Source of the DNA: Limnanthes douglasii subsp. nivea
Lineage: Eukaryota; Streptophyta; Magnoliopsida; Brassicales; Limnanthaceae
Reading direction: 5' to 3'
Assembly: GCA_036936605.1 (NCBI GenBank)
Contig: JAUPFV010000005.1
Coordinates: forward strand, 4,267,670 to 4,331,669
DNA: 64,000 bases
Of the stretch, positions 22,658 to 35,065 are shown piece after piece. Position 1 is the first letter of the stretch. Every line of letters begins with the position of its first letter. Position numbers and translations under genes: made by a program. Below the pieces are notes generated by a model that was not told the DNA's origin, did not search any database, and saw only the letters and a list, made by a program, of their open reading frames with translations.

Positions 22658-24012
22658 ACGTGTATTGGTGCATATTGTTATGCATATGAAAGAATGGTAT
22701 GAACATGTTTTTGCCAGATGCTTGATAGTTGTATTGTCAAAATATCTCAACCAAGCAGTGTTGTATAAAGTCTGATCTAGCCTTTTCTATTTTCTGTTAT
22801 TTGTCAATGTAAACTTTGACCCAGAGAAGCCTAAATAACTCAAATGACAGTAAATTATCATGCTGTTAAATTCATTTATGCTTCTAATACAGGTGATTAT
22901 ACAGGAACGTTGTTCACCATGATTTAAAAGTGGTTGAATTTACCAAGCACAATCATTCCTTAGAAGGATCATCAAAAGATTTAATCGAGTCCGAGAGCAG
23001 GAATCTTTGATTTCTTTTATATTTTCTATATCCAATTGTAACTTTGAAATCCTTGTTAAGAGAATTATGTTTTACATTCAAGTGAAGCATTTGATCCTCA
23101 TTTTCTAATGTGTTGACAATTAAATCAGAGTTACAAATTACCTATATTTTGTTACTCACATTTCCAGTAGACCATAAATAATCCATCTTATTTGCAATAG
23201 TATCCAAATGAGATTGTGAGATCATTGGCTCTTGTAAGGCCATAAAACTTGTTTTTTCTGATCTTTTGAGGGATTTCAACCTTCTCAAGATCTCTTTATT
23301 TCTCAAACCCCTTACATTCTAATTGATGATGGATATATTCATTTAGATGAGCTGTGAAAGGTTTTATACTATCTTTCATTTGCATGAACTTGGATGTTAC
23401 AGGATATTTAGGTATTTTCATATTCTTCTTTTCCACCTTTTTCAAATCTCTAACCTTTTGTGATTTTTAATATCTAGGAGATCACTATAGGCTTTCTATA
23501 CCCTTTTGAGAGAATGAACTTCATCAAAGAATGTATCAGTTTCTTTGACAGAAGGGAAGAGGTCTTCTTTTTCAATGAGTTGTAATGCTGCAATGATTTC
23601 AGGATAATTGGTTTTGATTGGGCCAATGATTTCAGTACCATGATAATTTGATTTGATTAGGCCAACGATATGATTATTATCAGAGGGAGCTTCTTTTCTT
23701 ATATTTGAATATTTTTTATCAGACTAGAGAAAATGTTGGTCTTTGTCTCCTCTTTTTTGGAAAACAAAATTTGTAATATTTTTTTGTTTATCTTTTGCAG
23801 AGAGATTTTGTTCAAAAATAGGCTTGACAATAAGATATTTGATTCTTCCATGTACCGTTTCTTGAATGAGATTCATATTAGAAGAATAATCCACAAATGT
23901 ATTTTCTGTAGAATTATAATTTTCTTGTTGAAAATATTTTTTACAATTATTCAACTTGCGCTCAAGATGATGACATTTGAGGAAGTAATATCGCTTAGAG
24001 TTATAAAAAACT
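22658..24012 (-). mobile_element. Second LINE endonuclease/ORF1 copy
   Basis: 22658-23650 is almost identical to 21086-22020 (endonuclease N-terminus NVRGLRNKEILRRLKSL again) but retains 50-60 bp lost from the other copy. Beyond 23730 it carries a different ORF1-like stretch (MNNCKKYFQQENYNSTENTF) not found in the first copy. It ends where gypsy-2 begins, about 24012. Confidence 0.65.
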
Positions 24013-24016
24013 AAGG

Positions 24017-25094
24017 AGGTATTAACACTGCTTTACTGGAAGTAGTAGAAGTGACTGTGAAGGATGCTGGTTGATGAAGCAACCCACCAAAGCCTTCGAA
24101 GAAGGATAAGAAGCGTAAGGCCAACAGTGATTAGTAAGTTGCCAAGAAAAATAAAGTCACTATGGGAGCAGAGATAATCCTTCGTCCTACTGAAGTTCCT
24201 CCCTCTAGTCTTACTGATTTTACCTTGCAGGAGGAAATTCCAACCAATCTCCATTACAAATAGGTTACTGGTGATGGTCACGATGAGGTAGATCTTGATG
24301 ACTTTTAAAATACCTTATCGCCTCCAAACTCTTCCAACATGGTGACTCATAATGGGGTGACTTATGCAATATCCGATGAGAAAGATACTTTGAGTCATGC
24401 CCTCTTAGGCTATATCCGACTAGTGCTTGATCTGGAGAGACAAGTAAGGGATCAAACTGGTACCATCAATTCCCTAACCACAGACAAGCAAAACTTGTCG
24501 AATGATCTTCTCAGTGCTCAGTAAAGCATTGAGTTATTGAAGAAGGAGAAAGAAGAGTTAGCTGCCAAACTACTCAAGTTAGAAGCGACCATCAAGGTGC
24601 TTCAAACCAAATACTCCAACATGGAGACTTCTTCTTCAAAAGACATCACAGCTTTGAAGAAGCAATTGAAAACTAAAGATGGTACTATCCAGACTTTGTC
24701 TGATGACAAAGCTAAGTTGGAAAATAATGTCCAGGAGAAGACCAAAGAGAAAGAGGCCATGGAACGCCAACAAGCTCAAGCCATAGCTGCAGGCATAGAG
24801 AAGTATGCTAATGGAATAGTAGATTCTCTTGAAAAGAGGGATGATGGGATCAAGTCTGATATGGTCCTATTGTTCTATGAGACCTTTCCTAAGAGGACCC
24901 TTGGTCCCTTGTGGAAATATGTAGACTATGATGACATCCCATTCCACACCTTAGCAGATGGTGACAAACGTAACTACTCTAGTGGAATAGACTCTACTGA
25001 TGATGATGAAGAAACGGGTGAGAGTTCAAGTGCTGAACTCAAAAGTCCCAAACGAGATGGTGGTGAAGAAAGATCTGAAGGGAACAAGCCCTAA
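24017..25094 (+). pseudogene. Antisense additional ORF of gypsy-2 (C-terminal half)
   Basis: Readable from PPKPSKKDKKRKA through MVTHNGVTYAISDEKDTLSH, a coiled coil rich in Lys/Leu/Glu (24537-24800), to KSDMVLLFYETFPKRTLGPLWK and the acidic end SSGIDSTDDDEETGESSS. It aligns with 1500-2535 of gypsy-1, including SDMV.LF.E.FP.R.LG.LW. A stop at 24523 and earlier stops break it; the N-terminal domain is lost. Between 24537 and 25094 the frame is still open for 185 residues. Confidence 0.68.
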
Positions 25095-25423
25095 AGTTCT
25101 ATTATGTACTTTTTTGTTCTGAAATACTAAAGTCCTTGGATGGCCAAGGCATCTTTTGTACCAGAGATCGGTTTGAGTCCGATCAGATTTTAATTTTCAT
25201 ATTTCCCATTTGTTAAATATTTTTCTTAAATCTTCTATGGCCAATGCTTAAATAACCTTTAATATTTTAGAAGTGTTGAATAAAAGTATCCAACATCTCC
25301 GACCACATGTCTTTAATAAATGTGATCAAGTGTTAAGCATATCTGATCAACTCAAGAAATCTTGAGAGTCGGGGTGTTGAATAAGTATTTAATATCCGAA
25401 TTGTAACAGAAAATGCACCAAGC

Positions 25424-25550
25424 TTTTTAAGAAGGCATCACTTATTATTAAAAAACCCGGACACCTCATTAAAACCTCCCCGCACCACCAAGGTAGGGAA
25501 AAGTATGGCCTCTAATATTTACATTGATATTTAAAAAGTAAATATTTACA
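25424..25550. other. Conserved non-coding block of gypsy-2
   Basis: Counterpart of 2903-3025, including AACCCGGACACCTCATTAAA and TCCCCGCACCACCA. It lies between the convergent ends of pol and the antisense ORF. Confidence 0.6.
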
Positions 25551-25561
25551 AAAGAGTTATA

Positions 25562-26990
25562 TTCTAAGTATAACCTAAGATGCTCAACATTCCATGGGTG
25601 TTTTAGAGCTCTCCTTTCTTTGTCTTGGAGCCTGTATGTTCCTAGTTTAATTTTTTCACAGACCCCATAAGGGCCTTCCTAGTTCGGAGCCAGCTTACCG
25701 AACTACTTTTCCTTGGTGTGTAAAAATACTTTTCTTAAAACTTTGCCCCCTGTTTGAAAATATCTTCTTTTAACTTTGGAAACAAATCTGCTCCTCATCA
25801 AGCATTGGTAGTGCGCTGTTCTCAGATGTGCTTTAACCATTTTTTCTTCTATCAAGTCCAACTGATCTCTAACTGCTACATCATTAGCATGTTCAGAATA
25901 GTTTTGTACTCTGTGTGATGGTAAAGTAGACTCTATGGGAGTAATTTCATCCATCCCATATACCAAAGTAAAAGGAGACTCTTGTGTGGCAGCTAGAGGA
26001 GTAGTTTGATAGGCCAACAACACTTCTTGTAAATAACTTGGTCACTTTCCTGCAGCTCCTTCCAAATTCTTCTTTAATCCGGACAAGATAGTGGTATTTG
26101 CAACCTCAACCTGGCCATTTTCTTGAGGTTGGAAAGGAGAGGAAAAAAATGTTGAATTCCTCTAGAGGTACAGAAGGATTCCATGTCTTTATTATCAAAC
26201 TGTGGCCCATTGTCTGTAGTAATATTATGGGGAACCCCAAACCTACAGCATATATTAGAAAAGATAAATTTAATAACTTCCTTCGAAGTGGTTCCAGCCA
26301 AAGGAGCTGCCTCTATCCACTTAGAGAAATAATGAATAACGACTATGATTGTTCTACATCTATCGGATGCCATGGGAAGAGGCCCAACTGGATCAATGCC
26401 CCATCTGGAAAAGAGTACTGGTTCAGATATGTATTCCATAGGTATTGCAGGAACATGAATTTCATTCCCATATTTTTGACAAGGCTAAACATTTTTTCAC
26501 CATTTCTTTACCATGTGCTATTATGGTTGGCCAGTAGTATCCTGCTAACAAGAATCTTCGGGCCAAAGCCCTATAGCCACAGTGTGCAGAACCTTCCTCG
26601 TCATGTAGTTCAGATAATACAACTTGAGATTCTTCAAACCCTAAACAGCGTAGGAAAGGCCTGCTGAAAGAGTTTTTTTAAATAACTTCTCTTAGTATCA
26701 AGACACCGCGAGACTTATACTTAATCTTGTTTGCCACAACTTTATCAGTAGGTAATATCCCATCAGAGATGTATTAGAGAATAGCATATCTCTAATCTTT
26801 AGGTTGAATAACAAGTATGTTTATATTTTCTTCACCCTCTTTCTCCCGATTTCTCTGTACAAATGGACATTCTTATACAATAATCCATTGGTAGGATTCA
26901 GAATAGGCTATAGTTGCCCATGAGTCTCCCAAATTGTTTTCCGATCTAGGAATGTGCTCATAGCAAATATTGTTAAAGTTTGCTGCCACT
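25562..26990 (-). pseudogene. gypsy-2 integrase region
   Basis: Parallels gypsy-1: RWGIDPVGPLPMASDRCRT, TTDNGPQFDNKDMESF, and the C-terminal FTLVYGMDEITPIESTLPSH. The E-containing segment is frameshifted near 26090 and the N-terminal zinc domain (26500-26990) has several stops. Inactive. Confidence 0.8.
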
Positions 26991-26999
26991 TCTTTCAAC

Positions 27000-28640
27000 A
27001 TAAAAAAATATTTAATCAATTGTTCCTTCTTTGCTTCAGACTTCCCCTGAGCATGGTGGATAAATAATTGAGAATCACTAAGTAATCAGACTCTCTTAGC
27101 CCCACATAGGAGAGCCAACTTAAGACCAGCTATAACTGCTTCATATTCAGACTCATTGTTAGAAGCCCTGAACCCAAAACATATAACAAGGTTCATTCTA
27201 TCACCAAATGGAGATGTTAGGAAAATTCAAGCTCCATAACCCATAGTACTTGATCCACCATCAATTCGAACTACCCATTATTTTTTAGAACAATTTCATG
27301 ATTCCTATCTAAAGGATCTATCAACATGAAATTCTACCAAGAAGTCAGCCACTGATGGGCTTTAATCGCTGTTCGAGAGGCCAAGTCAATATCGTAATCA
27401 CCCAACTCCACTAACCACTTGGTCATTCTGCTTGATACATCAGATTTTTGAAGAATATTTTTCAAAGGAAAAGACATTCGGACAACAATGGAATGAGCTT
27501 GGAAGTAAGGTCTTATTTTTCTTGTTGCAATTACTAAGGCCAACGTCAATGTTTCCAATATCAAGTATCTTCTTTCAGCATCCAATAGACTCTTACTGAT
27601 GTAATAAAGCGGACAAGGGTAATTGTCCACCTCCCTTACTAGCACAACACTTATTACATATTCAGATACAGCTAGATACACATAGAGTGTTTCCCCCGAA
27701 CAAGTTTGAAAAGAGGTTTGGGTGAGGAGAAATGTTTCTTTATTTCAATAACATCCTGGTCACACTGTGGGGACCAATTGAAATCTTTAGCGTTCTTTAA
27801 TACTTGGAAGAATTGAGCGCACTTGTTTGATGACCTTAAGATAAACCTCTTCAATATAGCCAACCTTTCTGTAATCATTTGAACTTCTTTAACATCCCGA
27901 GGAGGGTCCCTTGATAGTAATACATTAAGCTGATCAGGATTAGGCTGGATTCCTTTTTTACTTATTATGTAGCCCAAGAATTTTCCATATCGGACCCCGA
28001 ATACACACATCTCAAGGTTCAATTTTAAATTCACAACTTTTAAATTGGAAAATGTCTCTTGAAGGTCAGATATATGTGAATCTTCCTCCAAGATTTTAAC
28101 CATCATATCATCTATGTAGACTTTCATGGTTCTGCCAATCTGATTAGCAAGAGCTTTATTCACCAGCCTCTCATAAGTGGCCCCAACATTTTTCAACCCG
28201 AAGGGAATCACCTTATAACAATGAAGACCTCTAGCTGTATTGAAAGTAGTGTAATTTTGATCCTCCGGACGTACTTGTATTTGGTTGTACCCTGAGAAAG
28301 CATCGATAAAGGACAAGAGTTTGTTTCCAGATATAGTACCCACTAACTAATCTATCCGAGGAACGGGGTAAAGATCCTTAGGGTATGTTCTATTGAGGTT
28401 AGTGAAATCAATTCACATATGCCACTTGCCATTCTTTTTCCTGACTAACACAGGGTTGGCAGTGCACAAAGGGTACTGAGATTCTTTAATGTGACCCATC
28501 TTTGTTAACCAGTCAACTTCTTGGACAATTACATATGATTTTTCCTTAGAAAAGACCTCATCTTTTGTACAACTGGTGCAATATCACTCCGGATTGACAA
28601 ATTATGAGAGATAATAGTAGCTGGCACTCCAGTAACACCA
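27000..28640 (-). pseudogene. gypsy-2 reverse transcriptase and two RNases H
   Basis: RT: FIDAFSGYNQIQVRPEDQ, IPFGLKNVGATYERLVNKA, and the catalytic VYIDDMMVKI. Classical RNase H: MYLAVSEYVISVVLVREVDN and YYISKSLLDAERRYLILET. The second RNase H is readable as GGSSTMGYGA, NNESEYEAVIAGLKL and LLSDSQLFIHHAQGKSEAKK (27290-27010), with stops. The RT N-terminal block upstream of 28343 is frameshifted. Confidence 0.83.
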
Positions 28641-30900
28641 CTGTTACACCACGCAAAAACATGCTGATTATTCATTAAAAAGGATAACAACCGGGTGCTT
28701 CAATTCTGGTGCTAGCTTAGAACTAATCTTCACATTATTTCCCTCTGTGAGGGAGTGAGTTTCAACATCTTCGATAGGTATTATAACACTGGGAGCCTCC
28801 CTAGGATCATCAATCTCATTCTCCTCAGTAGAAGGCTCCAGTAGCTGCTAATCCTTGTTAATTCTGATTGCCCCTAGAGTTTTAGGGGCAAGGGTTGTTA
28901 CATAGCATTCCCAGGATATCTTTTGACTGCTCCAGACAATACCTACTTGTCCATGGACAGAATATTTCAAGCATTTGTGGAGCGTAAAGGCCACAACATC
29001 CATTCTCGAGAGCGAAGACCTCCCAAAAATTTCATTGTACGATGTTGGGAAATCCACCCCAACAAACAACACTCTTACCATTTTTTTAAAGGGCCCTTTT
29101 CCCAACAATACTCCCTCTTCGAACTCCCGATCACATCTGGAGAACTTCCTGTGAATCCTACAATGGTTCTGTTCAAAAAATGAATAACCGCTGGGATTCT
29201 CATTTGCTTGTAGGAGCTTAAAAACATGATCTTTGCCGAACTACTAATATCAATCAGAATTCAGCGTATATCGTTTCCCCCTATTGAAGCCCTATTACCA
29301 CCGCATCTTCATGAGGTCCTGCAATGTCCCTTAGGTGATCTTGATCAAAAACTATAAATATGGATGGGGATTGGCACTGGTGGGTAGATATTCCACTATC
29401 TAAATGGGTGGCCAAATTGTGAACATGCCTCATCCTTGATGAAGTGGAAGGTGTTGTCATTGTATCTCCTCCAAACATAGTTAATGACTCAAAGAAAATG
29501 ATCAAACCGGAAACTGTCTTGGATTTTTCTGTTATCACCCTATCTGATTTCGATCTGGATCTGGATCCAGATACTCAAAGTCTACATCAAATCTTTCAAC
29601 AATTACCATTGAACCCTCTTGTCCAGATGTCCTAGTATTGTTTGAAGGGCCCGTCCTGGAGTATTGTTTTACGCATTATCCGGTCTTTTTCCACTTCACT
29701 TTTTTAATGTAGGCCCCCAACTTGCCCCTCTCAATGACGTTCTGGACCTCCTGTTTTAACGCTATACAATCCTGAGTATCATTGCCTATATCATTGTGAT
29801 ATTAACAAAAACAAGTGTTTTGGTTTTCTCTGGGGGACTGCAACGCTGCCGAGTCACAGAATCACAGAATCCGCTAAATTTCATGGATTTAGACCTTGCC
29901 TAAGGGAGAAATTATAATTTGTTCAAAGAAATCTGCTAGTCCATTATGTGTATTCACAAAATCATTTATGTACTCCTTCAGGGACTCGTTCGGTTCCTGA
30001 GCACAATGGATAATGGTGTCCCCATTACCCTTCAGTTCCTTACTTCCAAAAAATTGCCTCCGAAAGGAAACCTAGAACGTATCAAAATTTCTTATACACC
30101 CTTAAGGGAGACTGTTATACAATTTAAGGGCAATCCCTGTAAAAGTTTGGAAGATAGCCCTACACAAAAGCTTGTCGTCATCGTAAAAAATCATCATAAA
30201 ATTCTTAAACTGTTCCAGATGGTTGTCCAAATCTCGACTCCCATCCTATTTCTCCATCTTGGAGTTATCAAAGCTTTTAGGAAGATGTCCGGAGAGTATT
30301 TTTGCGGACAAAGGCAATTGCCTTCAATTCTTGCTGTGACTGAAAACAGTGTCTTCATTTGGGGTTTTAAAAATACCGGGTTTGGACTGAAAGGCAAAGG
30401 GATCAATCAACAATTGATCAATATGCTTGTGAGCTGATCCCTTACCGTGGTGCCTCTTGAGCCTGCCATGTCTGTCCTTTTTTCCTGAATGTTTTTTAGT
30501 TAACCTCATTTTATTTTTCGATCTCCCTTCATCACTATTTGAAGATAATGACTCTTCAAGTTCTGCCTCATTTGACAAGCTACTAAAAAACTAAGATGCA
30601 GATCTCTCAACAAGCTTAGATCGATGTGTCTTTTTTGAACTGAGATGAGTCTTCAATTATTGCTCATTATCTCGAGGATTTTCAGTATGGTGAAGTACTC
30701 ACGCTCCAGATTTCTCTTTAATTCATGTTTTTTGCTTGTTTTATTGCTCTCAACGCCTTTATCTCAGCCCTCAGTTGGTCTCGCTCCTCTATGGTATATT
30801 TCTTGTTTTCGCTTGCACCTTCCACTTATGGGGGTGGAACATTCTGCTCATTCGGATCCATCCAAACTACTTTGCTTGGTAGTTTTAAATGTATAATTCA
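28641..30900 (-). pseudogene. gypsy-2 gag and protease
   Basis: 29540-29230 corresponds to the protease N-terminal region (DQDHLRDIAGPHEDAVVIG), and the motif after the active site is decayed. 30578-29850 is gag, including DQLLIDPFAFQSKPGIFKTP, matching gypsy-1 MDHFAFHDEPGIFATP. Heavily frameshifted. Confidence 0.75.
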
Positions 30901-30915
30901 GGCACCGTCATGCTC

Positions 30916-30931
30916 CCACCGTGGCCACCGA
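30916..30931 (-). promoter_or_regulatory. gypsy-2 primer binding site
   Basis: TCGGTGGCCACGGTGG on the minus strand beside the LTR, a mutated form of the gypsy-1 site. Confidence 0.55.
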
Positions 30932-30933
30932 TT

Positions 30934-31300
30934 TGGTGTCGTTTATTTCCGTTTGAGGGTAATTTTGTAAAGTATTTTGGATGTTTTGTGGAATTTAAAG
31001 TTTAGAGTGGTGAGTAAAGAGATAATTAAGTTGTCTCATAGTAATAAATTTTGATTACCCTCATTAATGAAATTGGTTGAGGTATTTATACTTAATTACT
31101 GACCCATAGGCTTATTGGGTCGGGTCGTGAAGTCGGGTCAAGTTTAAGGACCCATTAGTAATCTGGTTTGAAGTAACTAGCAGCTAGCTTATTCAACATT
31201 TAATACATTTGTACTATTCAGAATTTTATTATAGTGGTTTTGTCCAAATTTTCCTTCGGATTTAGTCAAGGCACAGTAACTAAAATATCCGAACTCATCA
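30934..31300 (-). repeat. gypsy-2 5' LTR (367 bp)
   Basis: TGGTGTCG to AACTCATCA, with TATAAATA at 31090-31083 on the minus strand. Aligns to 8721-9124. The next bases (GAAAATACG) resume a plus-strand gag that can be matched to 47390 onwards. Confidence 0.82.
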
Positions 31301-31660
31301 GAAAATACGTTGGATTAACGGATTCAGAGCATCACATTGAGCATCTTCATATTATTATGCTAGGATTCAATCTAGTTGATACCTTACTTTGTCGGGATTT
31401 TTAATGACATTTAAATGGATGGTATTATCTTGGTTTAACAATTTATCGCAGAGATCAATTGACAATTTTGTAAAGATATGGAAATTATTTTAACATTATT
31501 TCATTGCTCATAAATCATTAAACGTGAAACGGATCATATCATGACTCTATTTTGAAAGACTGGAGAATATTTAAGGTATTATGTTCAAAGTTTTCTAAAA
31601 GAAACGAGTGCATTGGAAGGTTGTAATGATTTAACATAATTTAATCAACATATAATCTAA
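31301..31660 (+). pseudogene. gag fragment of plus-strand gypsy relic (gypsy-X)
   Basis: Reads HIEHLHIIMLGFNLVDTLLC, then RNASE-less gag core with SYHDSILK and ECIGRL, frames shifting. Closely related to 47410-47800. Its start is cut by the gypsy-2 insertion. 31660-32440 is AT-rich with no recognisable domain. Confidence 0.65.
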
Positions 31661-32439
31661 CTCAAACCCATCAAGACAACAGACATTATTTATATAAACA
31701 AATAACATAAAGAACCAAAGTTAATCAAAATCAAATTAGACAATTAAACTATTCGAACCAAATAAAATAGCAAACCATAATCAATTAATCAAACTCAAAT
31801 GAGACCAAATCAATTAATCAAACAAGTAATACAAATAATCAAACTCATTTAACACTTCTTATCGAACCAAATAATTATATGCGATGATTAAAACATATGT
31901 TTTTATATATACTTACGTTATTATGAGGAAACTACAAGTTTATTAGAGGATTTGATCAAATTTCACGTGGGATGTAGGGGAGATATATTACACAAATATA
32001 AATGTATATAAAAGTACAAAGAAATGAGAAGGAATACAAATTAAAATTACCTAAAACTAGGACTCGCTAGAAAATAAGAGAATTAATGCTAAACTATTTT
32101 GGAACTTGCAAGGTATCATATGAACAAACCATGATTTTTCTATTACTATAATCCAAACTGATAGTTTAATTACGTGAATGCGCCCACAACGGTCATTTAT
32201 GATAAGATAGTAGACTGGTTAAACTACCAAACTCCCAAAGTTATATTTATATAGGTTAATGATAGAAGTCATGAGTATTATTCTGCATATCACAATGATC
32301 ATGTAAATTCAATGGAGGAATATTTTCAGCTAAAATATGAGATCCAAATATTATTTGATAACAGAGTGTTGGTTAAATTTGTTAAAAGAAATGAAAGAAA
32401 AATGTCTAAAGAGGCAAAAGAAATATAAGCATCAAGAAT

Positions 32440-32760
32440 TGTATATGATCTTTGGAGAAGATAAGTTATCCGGAACTACTAATTCATCAAAAAATATACA
32501 TAGAATATGTGGAGGTTCATTTAGAAGATTAGTGATTTGTGCATTTGCATTGAAATCCAATTTTAACTTTGTCATTTACTTATAATAACTTAAGGAGATT
32601 AATGACACCTCACAAAGATAGTTTATTGGCAACACTTGTTATAACTTGGGTATTAATGAGACGAATAATAATTGATATTGGAATTTCAACTAATATATTT
32701 TATAAAGAAGTACATGACATGTTGATAGGAGTTGCACCCTTTAAAAATACTAACATAAAT
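32440..32760 (+). pseudogene. Protease region of gypsy-X
   Basis: FTYNNLRRLMTPHKDSLLAT is followed by RRIIIDIGISTNIFYKEVHD, a decayed form of the retropepsin site (R.I.VDTGSS..I.F). The catalytic T-G is altered, so it is dead. The paralogue is at 48290-48500. The frame is interrupted at 32761 by an insertion and resumes at 34739. Confidence 0.7.
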
Positions 32761-34738
32761 TGTTAGTCATTTTCTCACGCAAGTATACGCGGTCAAATAG
32801 TACCAAGTAATAAGTAAGAAAGATCGTTCCCACGAAGGCTAGGTGTATAAGACAAGAATTCACTTATGCAACAACGTATGTAACTAAACAAATCAACTAA
32901 CGAGATTATCTAACGAGTTTATTTATGCGAGAGAAAACATGGAACCCTAACTTCATTTTTTATTTTACTCAGAGTATTTATATACTTAATCAATATGTAA
33001 GATAACTACGATTACTAATCAGATAACACAAAATCAGAATACGCTACCTTTCAGTACACGTAAACCAAACCACTTAAACAACCACAAAAGAGATAGCAAT
33101 TAAGCAGACGCCGCTTGCATGACAATCCTATATGTCTATATGAATTGAGGTACAATTGGTTTTAAGCACAAGTTATCTATTTTGATTACATATGGTAATA
33201 TAATATGGTTAATGACATATTACGAATCATGAACAATCACAATATGAATCATTCAAGAACCTATGCTAGCATGGCAAGTTCTAAACCCTTAAATCTACTT
33301 TCGCATCCATTAAAGATAAACAAACTAGATGCGAAAACATATCTCACAAATCAATTAAGCAATAAACCCTAAATATTATTCAAACAAATCCGCTAAGGTT
33401 CCATGACAATGATTAGTTCAGAATCGAAAAAATCATCGTCGTGGTCTTAAAAATTATCATAGCTTGATGAATATAAATAAGAATAAAAATAAAGGAAGAA
33501 GAGTTTAGAAAATATTAAACCGAAAAAAACTTAAAGTCAAATCGCCGTCAATTGCCGTCAATCGCTTTTGCTGTCTGTGTTAATCGAAATTCAGTTCGGT
33601 GTCAAAATCGGCACACCCTTTTTCTTTATCTCCTGTCTTCTATTTATAACCTCTGGTGACAACCCTAACCCATTCTCTTCCTTTCTTCTCGTGGGCTTTT
33701 TTTTCTTTTTTTTCACTGGACCCACGCTACTATAATTATATAGTATAATAGCGATCAATCTGTTTAATTACTTCCCATAGGCCCACAACACACTATACCT
33801 ATATAGAATATGTTTAATTCCGTTTTCAGTATCTTTCGATATCTATTCTGCAAGATTTAATTTCCTTTTCTCTCTCTCGTTTTGTTTCTGACGGATAAAA
33901 AAAATAACCAATGGTCTTTTTTCTTCCCTTTTTTCGTAATTCTTTCCACTTTTGGGCTTATTCTCCTTCCTTGGACAGTCACACACACCTGTTTCTCTCT
34001 TATCTGGGTCTCTTCTCTTTTTATCAATTTCTCTTCTACTCCTCGAGTGATAGTGAAGATCTGAAGATATTGTCTGATTTATGAACTTCTTGTATTGAAG
34101 CAAGAAACGATTCCAAGTGAAAGTTCTGACAGTAGTAGTAGCTCTGAATCGGAAGTGGAGATCCTTGAAAATGCTAATACCTCAACTGTACAAGAACAGA
34201 ATTTCCGTAGGTCTAGTCGAAGTAGACAGAACATTTCCTATAAGGAAAATATAAGCGATGATGATGACTTGGTCGCGGGACCAGAAGAGGTGAAACTGAA
34301 AGAAAGATTTAATGAATCAACGGACGGTCACTGACTTCCCTCTGTCATCAGCCATGTATATTGTATTGCTCTGTTAGTTTGTGGCCTTTTTTTTTATATA
34401 TTCTGCAGAAGACGTATAGAAAACAATAAAACGGAGTCAAAGTTTCCTAATAGAAGATTCAGACAAAATGGGACAACTATTACTTGATTCGCGTAAAATA
34501 AGATTGAAAATTGGGATGTGCTATAATAAGATTTTTTTAGAATGAAATTTGCAATGACCTAAACAATTTCAATATATATAAAAAAACCTAATTTCAGCAT
34601 AAATATTTAGAATTAATTCTCTGACCCAACATATAAAAATATCTCCTATTATAGCTATATTAGAGATTTTTAATGGTTTGAACTTGACGATTTTAAGAAT
34701 AAATGAAGCGTAATAAGTGACATGAAATGCACTTAACA
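32761..34738. mobile_element. 1978-bp insertion with TGTTAG...TTAACA ends
   Basis: It splits the protease of gypsy-X. The related relic at 48520 runs straight from the left to the right flank, giving the empty site. Termini are TG...CA and flanks are TAAAT / GAAAT, a 4-of-5 match to a 5-bp target duplication (ancestral AAAAT in the paralogue). This fits a solo LTR or an LTR-bounded element. No PBS, PPT or pol domain is seen. It contains an exon-like ORF at 34095-34334. The left part (CGTTCCCACGAAGG) resembles the ends of long gypsy LTRs, a weak clue. Confidence 0.6.
34095..34334 (+). CDS. Exon-like ORF, Ser- and acid-rich tail, unknown gene
   Basis: 79 codons: Ser/Glu run (SESSDSSSSSESEVEILE), a basic patch FRRSSRSRQNISYKE, then DDDD and a charged end, stop at 34332. 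Codon usage and composition differ from the AT-rich surroundings. It is followed by T-rich sequence and AATAAAA about 90 bases on, like a plant 3' UTR. It looks like the last exon of a nuclear host protein carried within the insertion. I do not recognise the parent gene. No upstream exon is evident. Confidence 0.4.
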   Translation: MKQETIPSESSDSSSSSESEVEILENANTSTVQEQNFRRSSRSRQNISYKENISDDDDLVAGPEEVKLKERFNESTDGH

Positions 34739-35060
34739 GAAATCTAGTTAGTTTTACTGGAGAATTAACTGATTGCGTCGATGAAGTGATTTCAAATGTA
34801 TATGTCAAGAAAAAAAACATTAAGAGTTGTGACTATTTTATTTATGATTATTTATGCTCCAAGTTGTCATAGTTCCATTTTAAGGAGAATTTGGTTACAT
34901 ACGATGGAGGCATTAGCATCATCCTACCATCACTGTATTAAGTATGTGATCAATGGGAAGATATAAGTAGTTTAGAGAAGCTAACAGACATCTAGATATT
35001 TTTATTATTTTTCTTTGGCTCCTGAAAATAAAGTACCATCACTGTAGTTTAGAGAAGCTA
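34739..35060 (+). pseudogene. Protease C-terminal part of gypsy-X
   Basis: Reads NLVSFTGELTDCVDEVI, then YHHCIKYVINGK, equivalent to the strand after the retropepsin flap in plant gypsy elements. It matches 48530-48780. Several stops. Followed at 35066 by the 495-bp hairpin repeat. Confidence 0.6.
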
Positions 35061-35065
35061 ACATA

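Larger units (their letters stand above)
24013..31300 (-). mobile_element. Ty3/gypsy Tat-lineage element gypsy-2, 3' end truncated
   Basis: Same order as gypsy-1: LTR (31300-30934), PBS, gag, protease, RT, two RNases H, integrase, conserved non-coding block, antisense ORF. It is truncated inside the antisense ORF at about 24013 against LINE sequence. It is older-looking than gypsy-1, with more stops and frameshifts. It interrupts a plus-strand gypsy gag that resumes at 31301. Confidence 0.88.
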
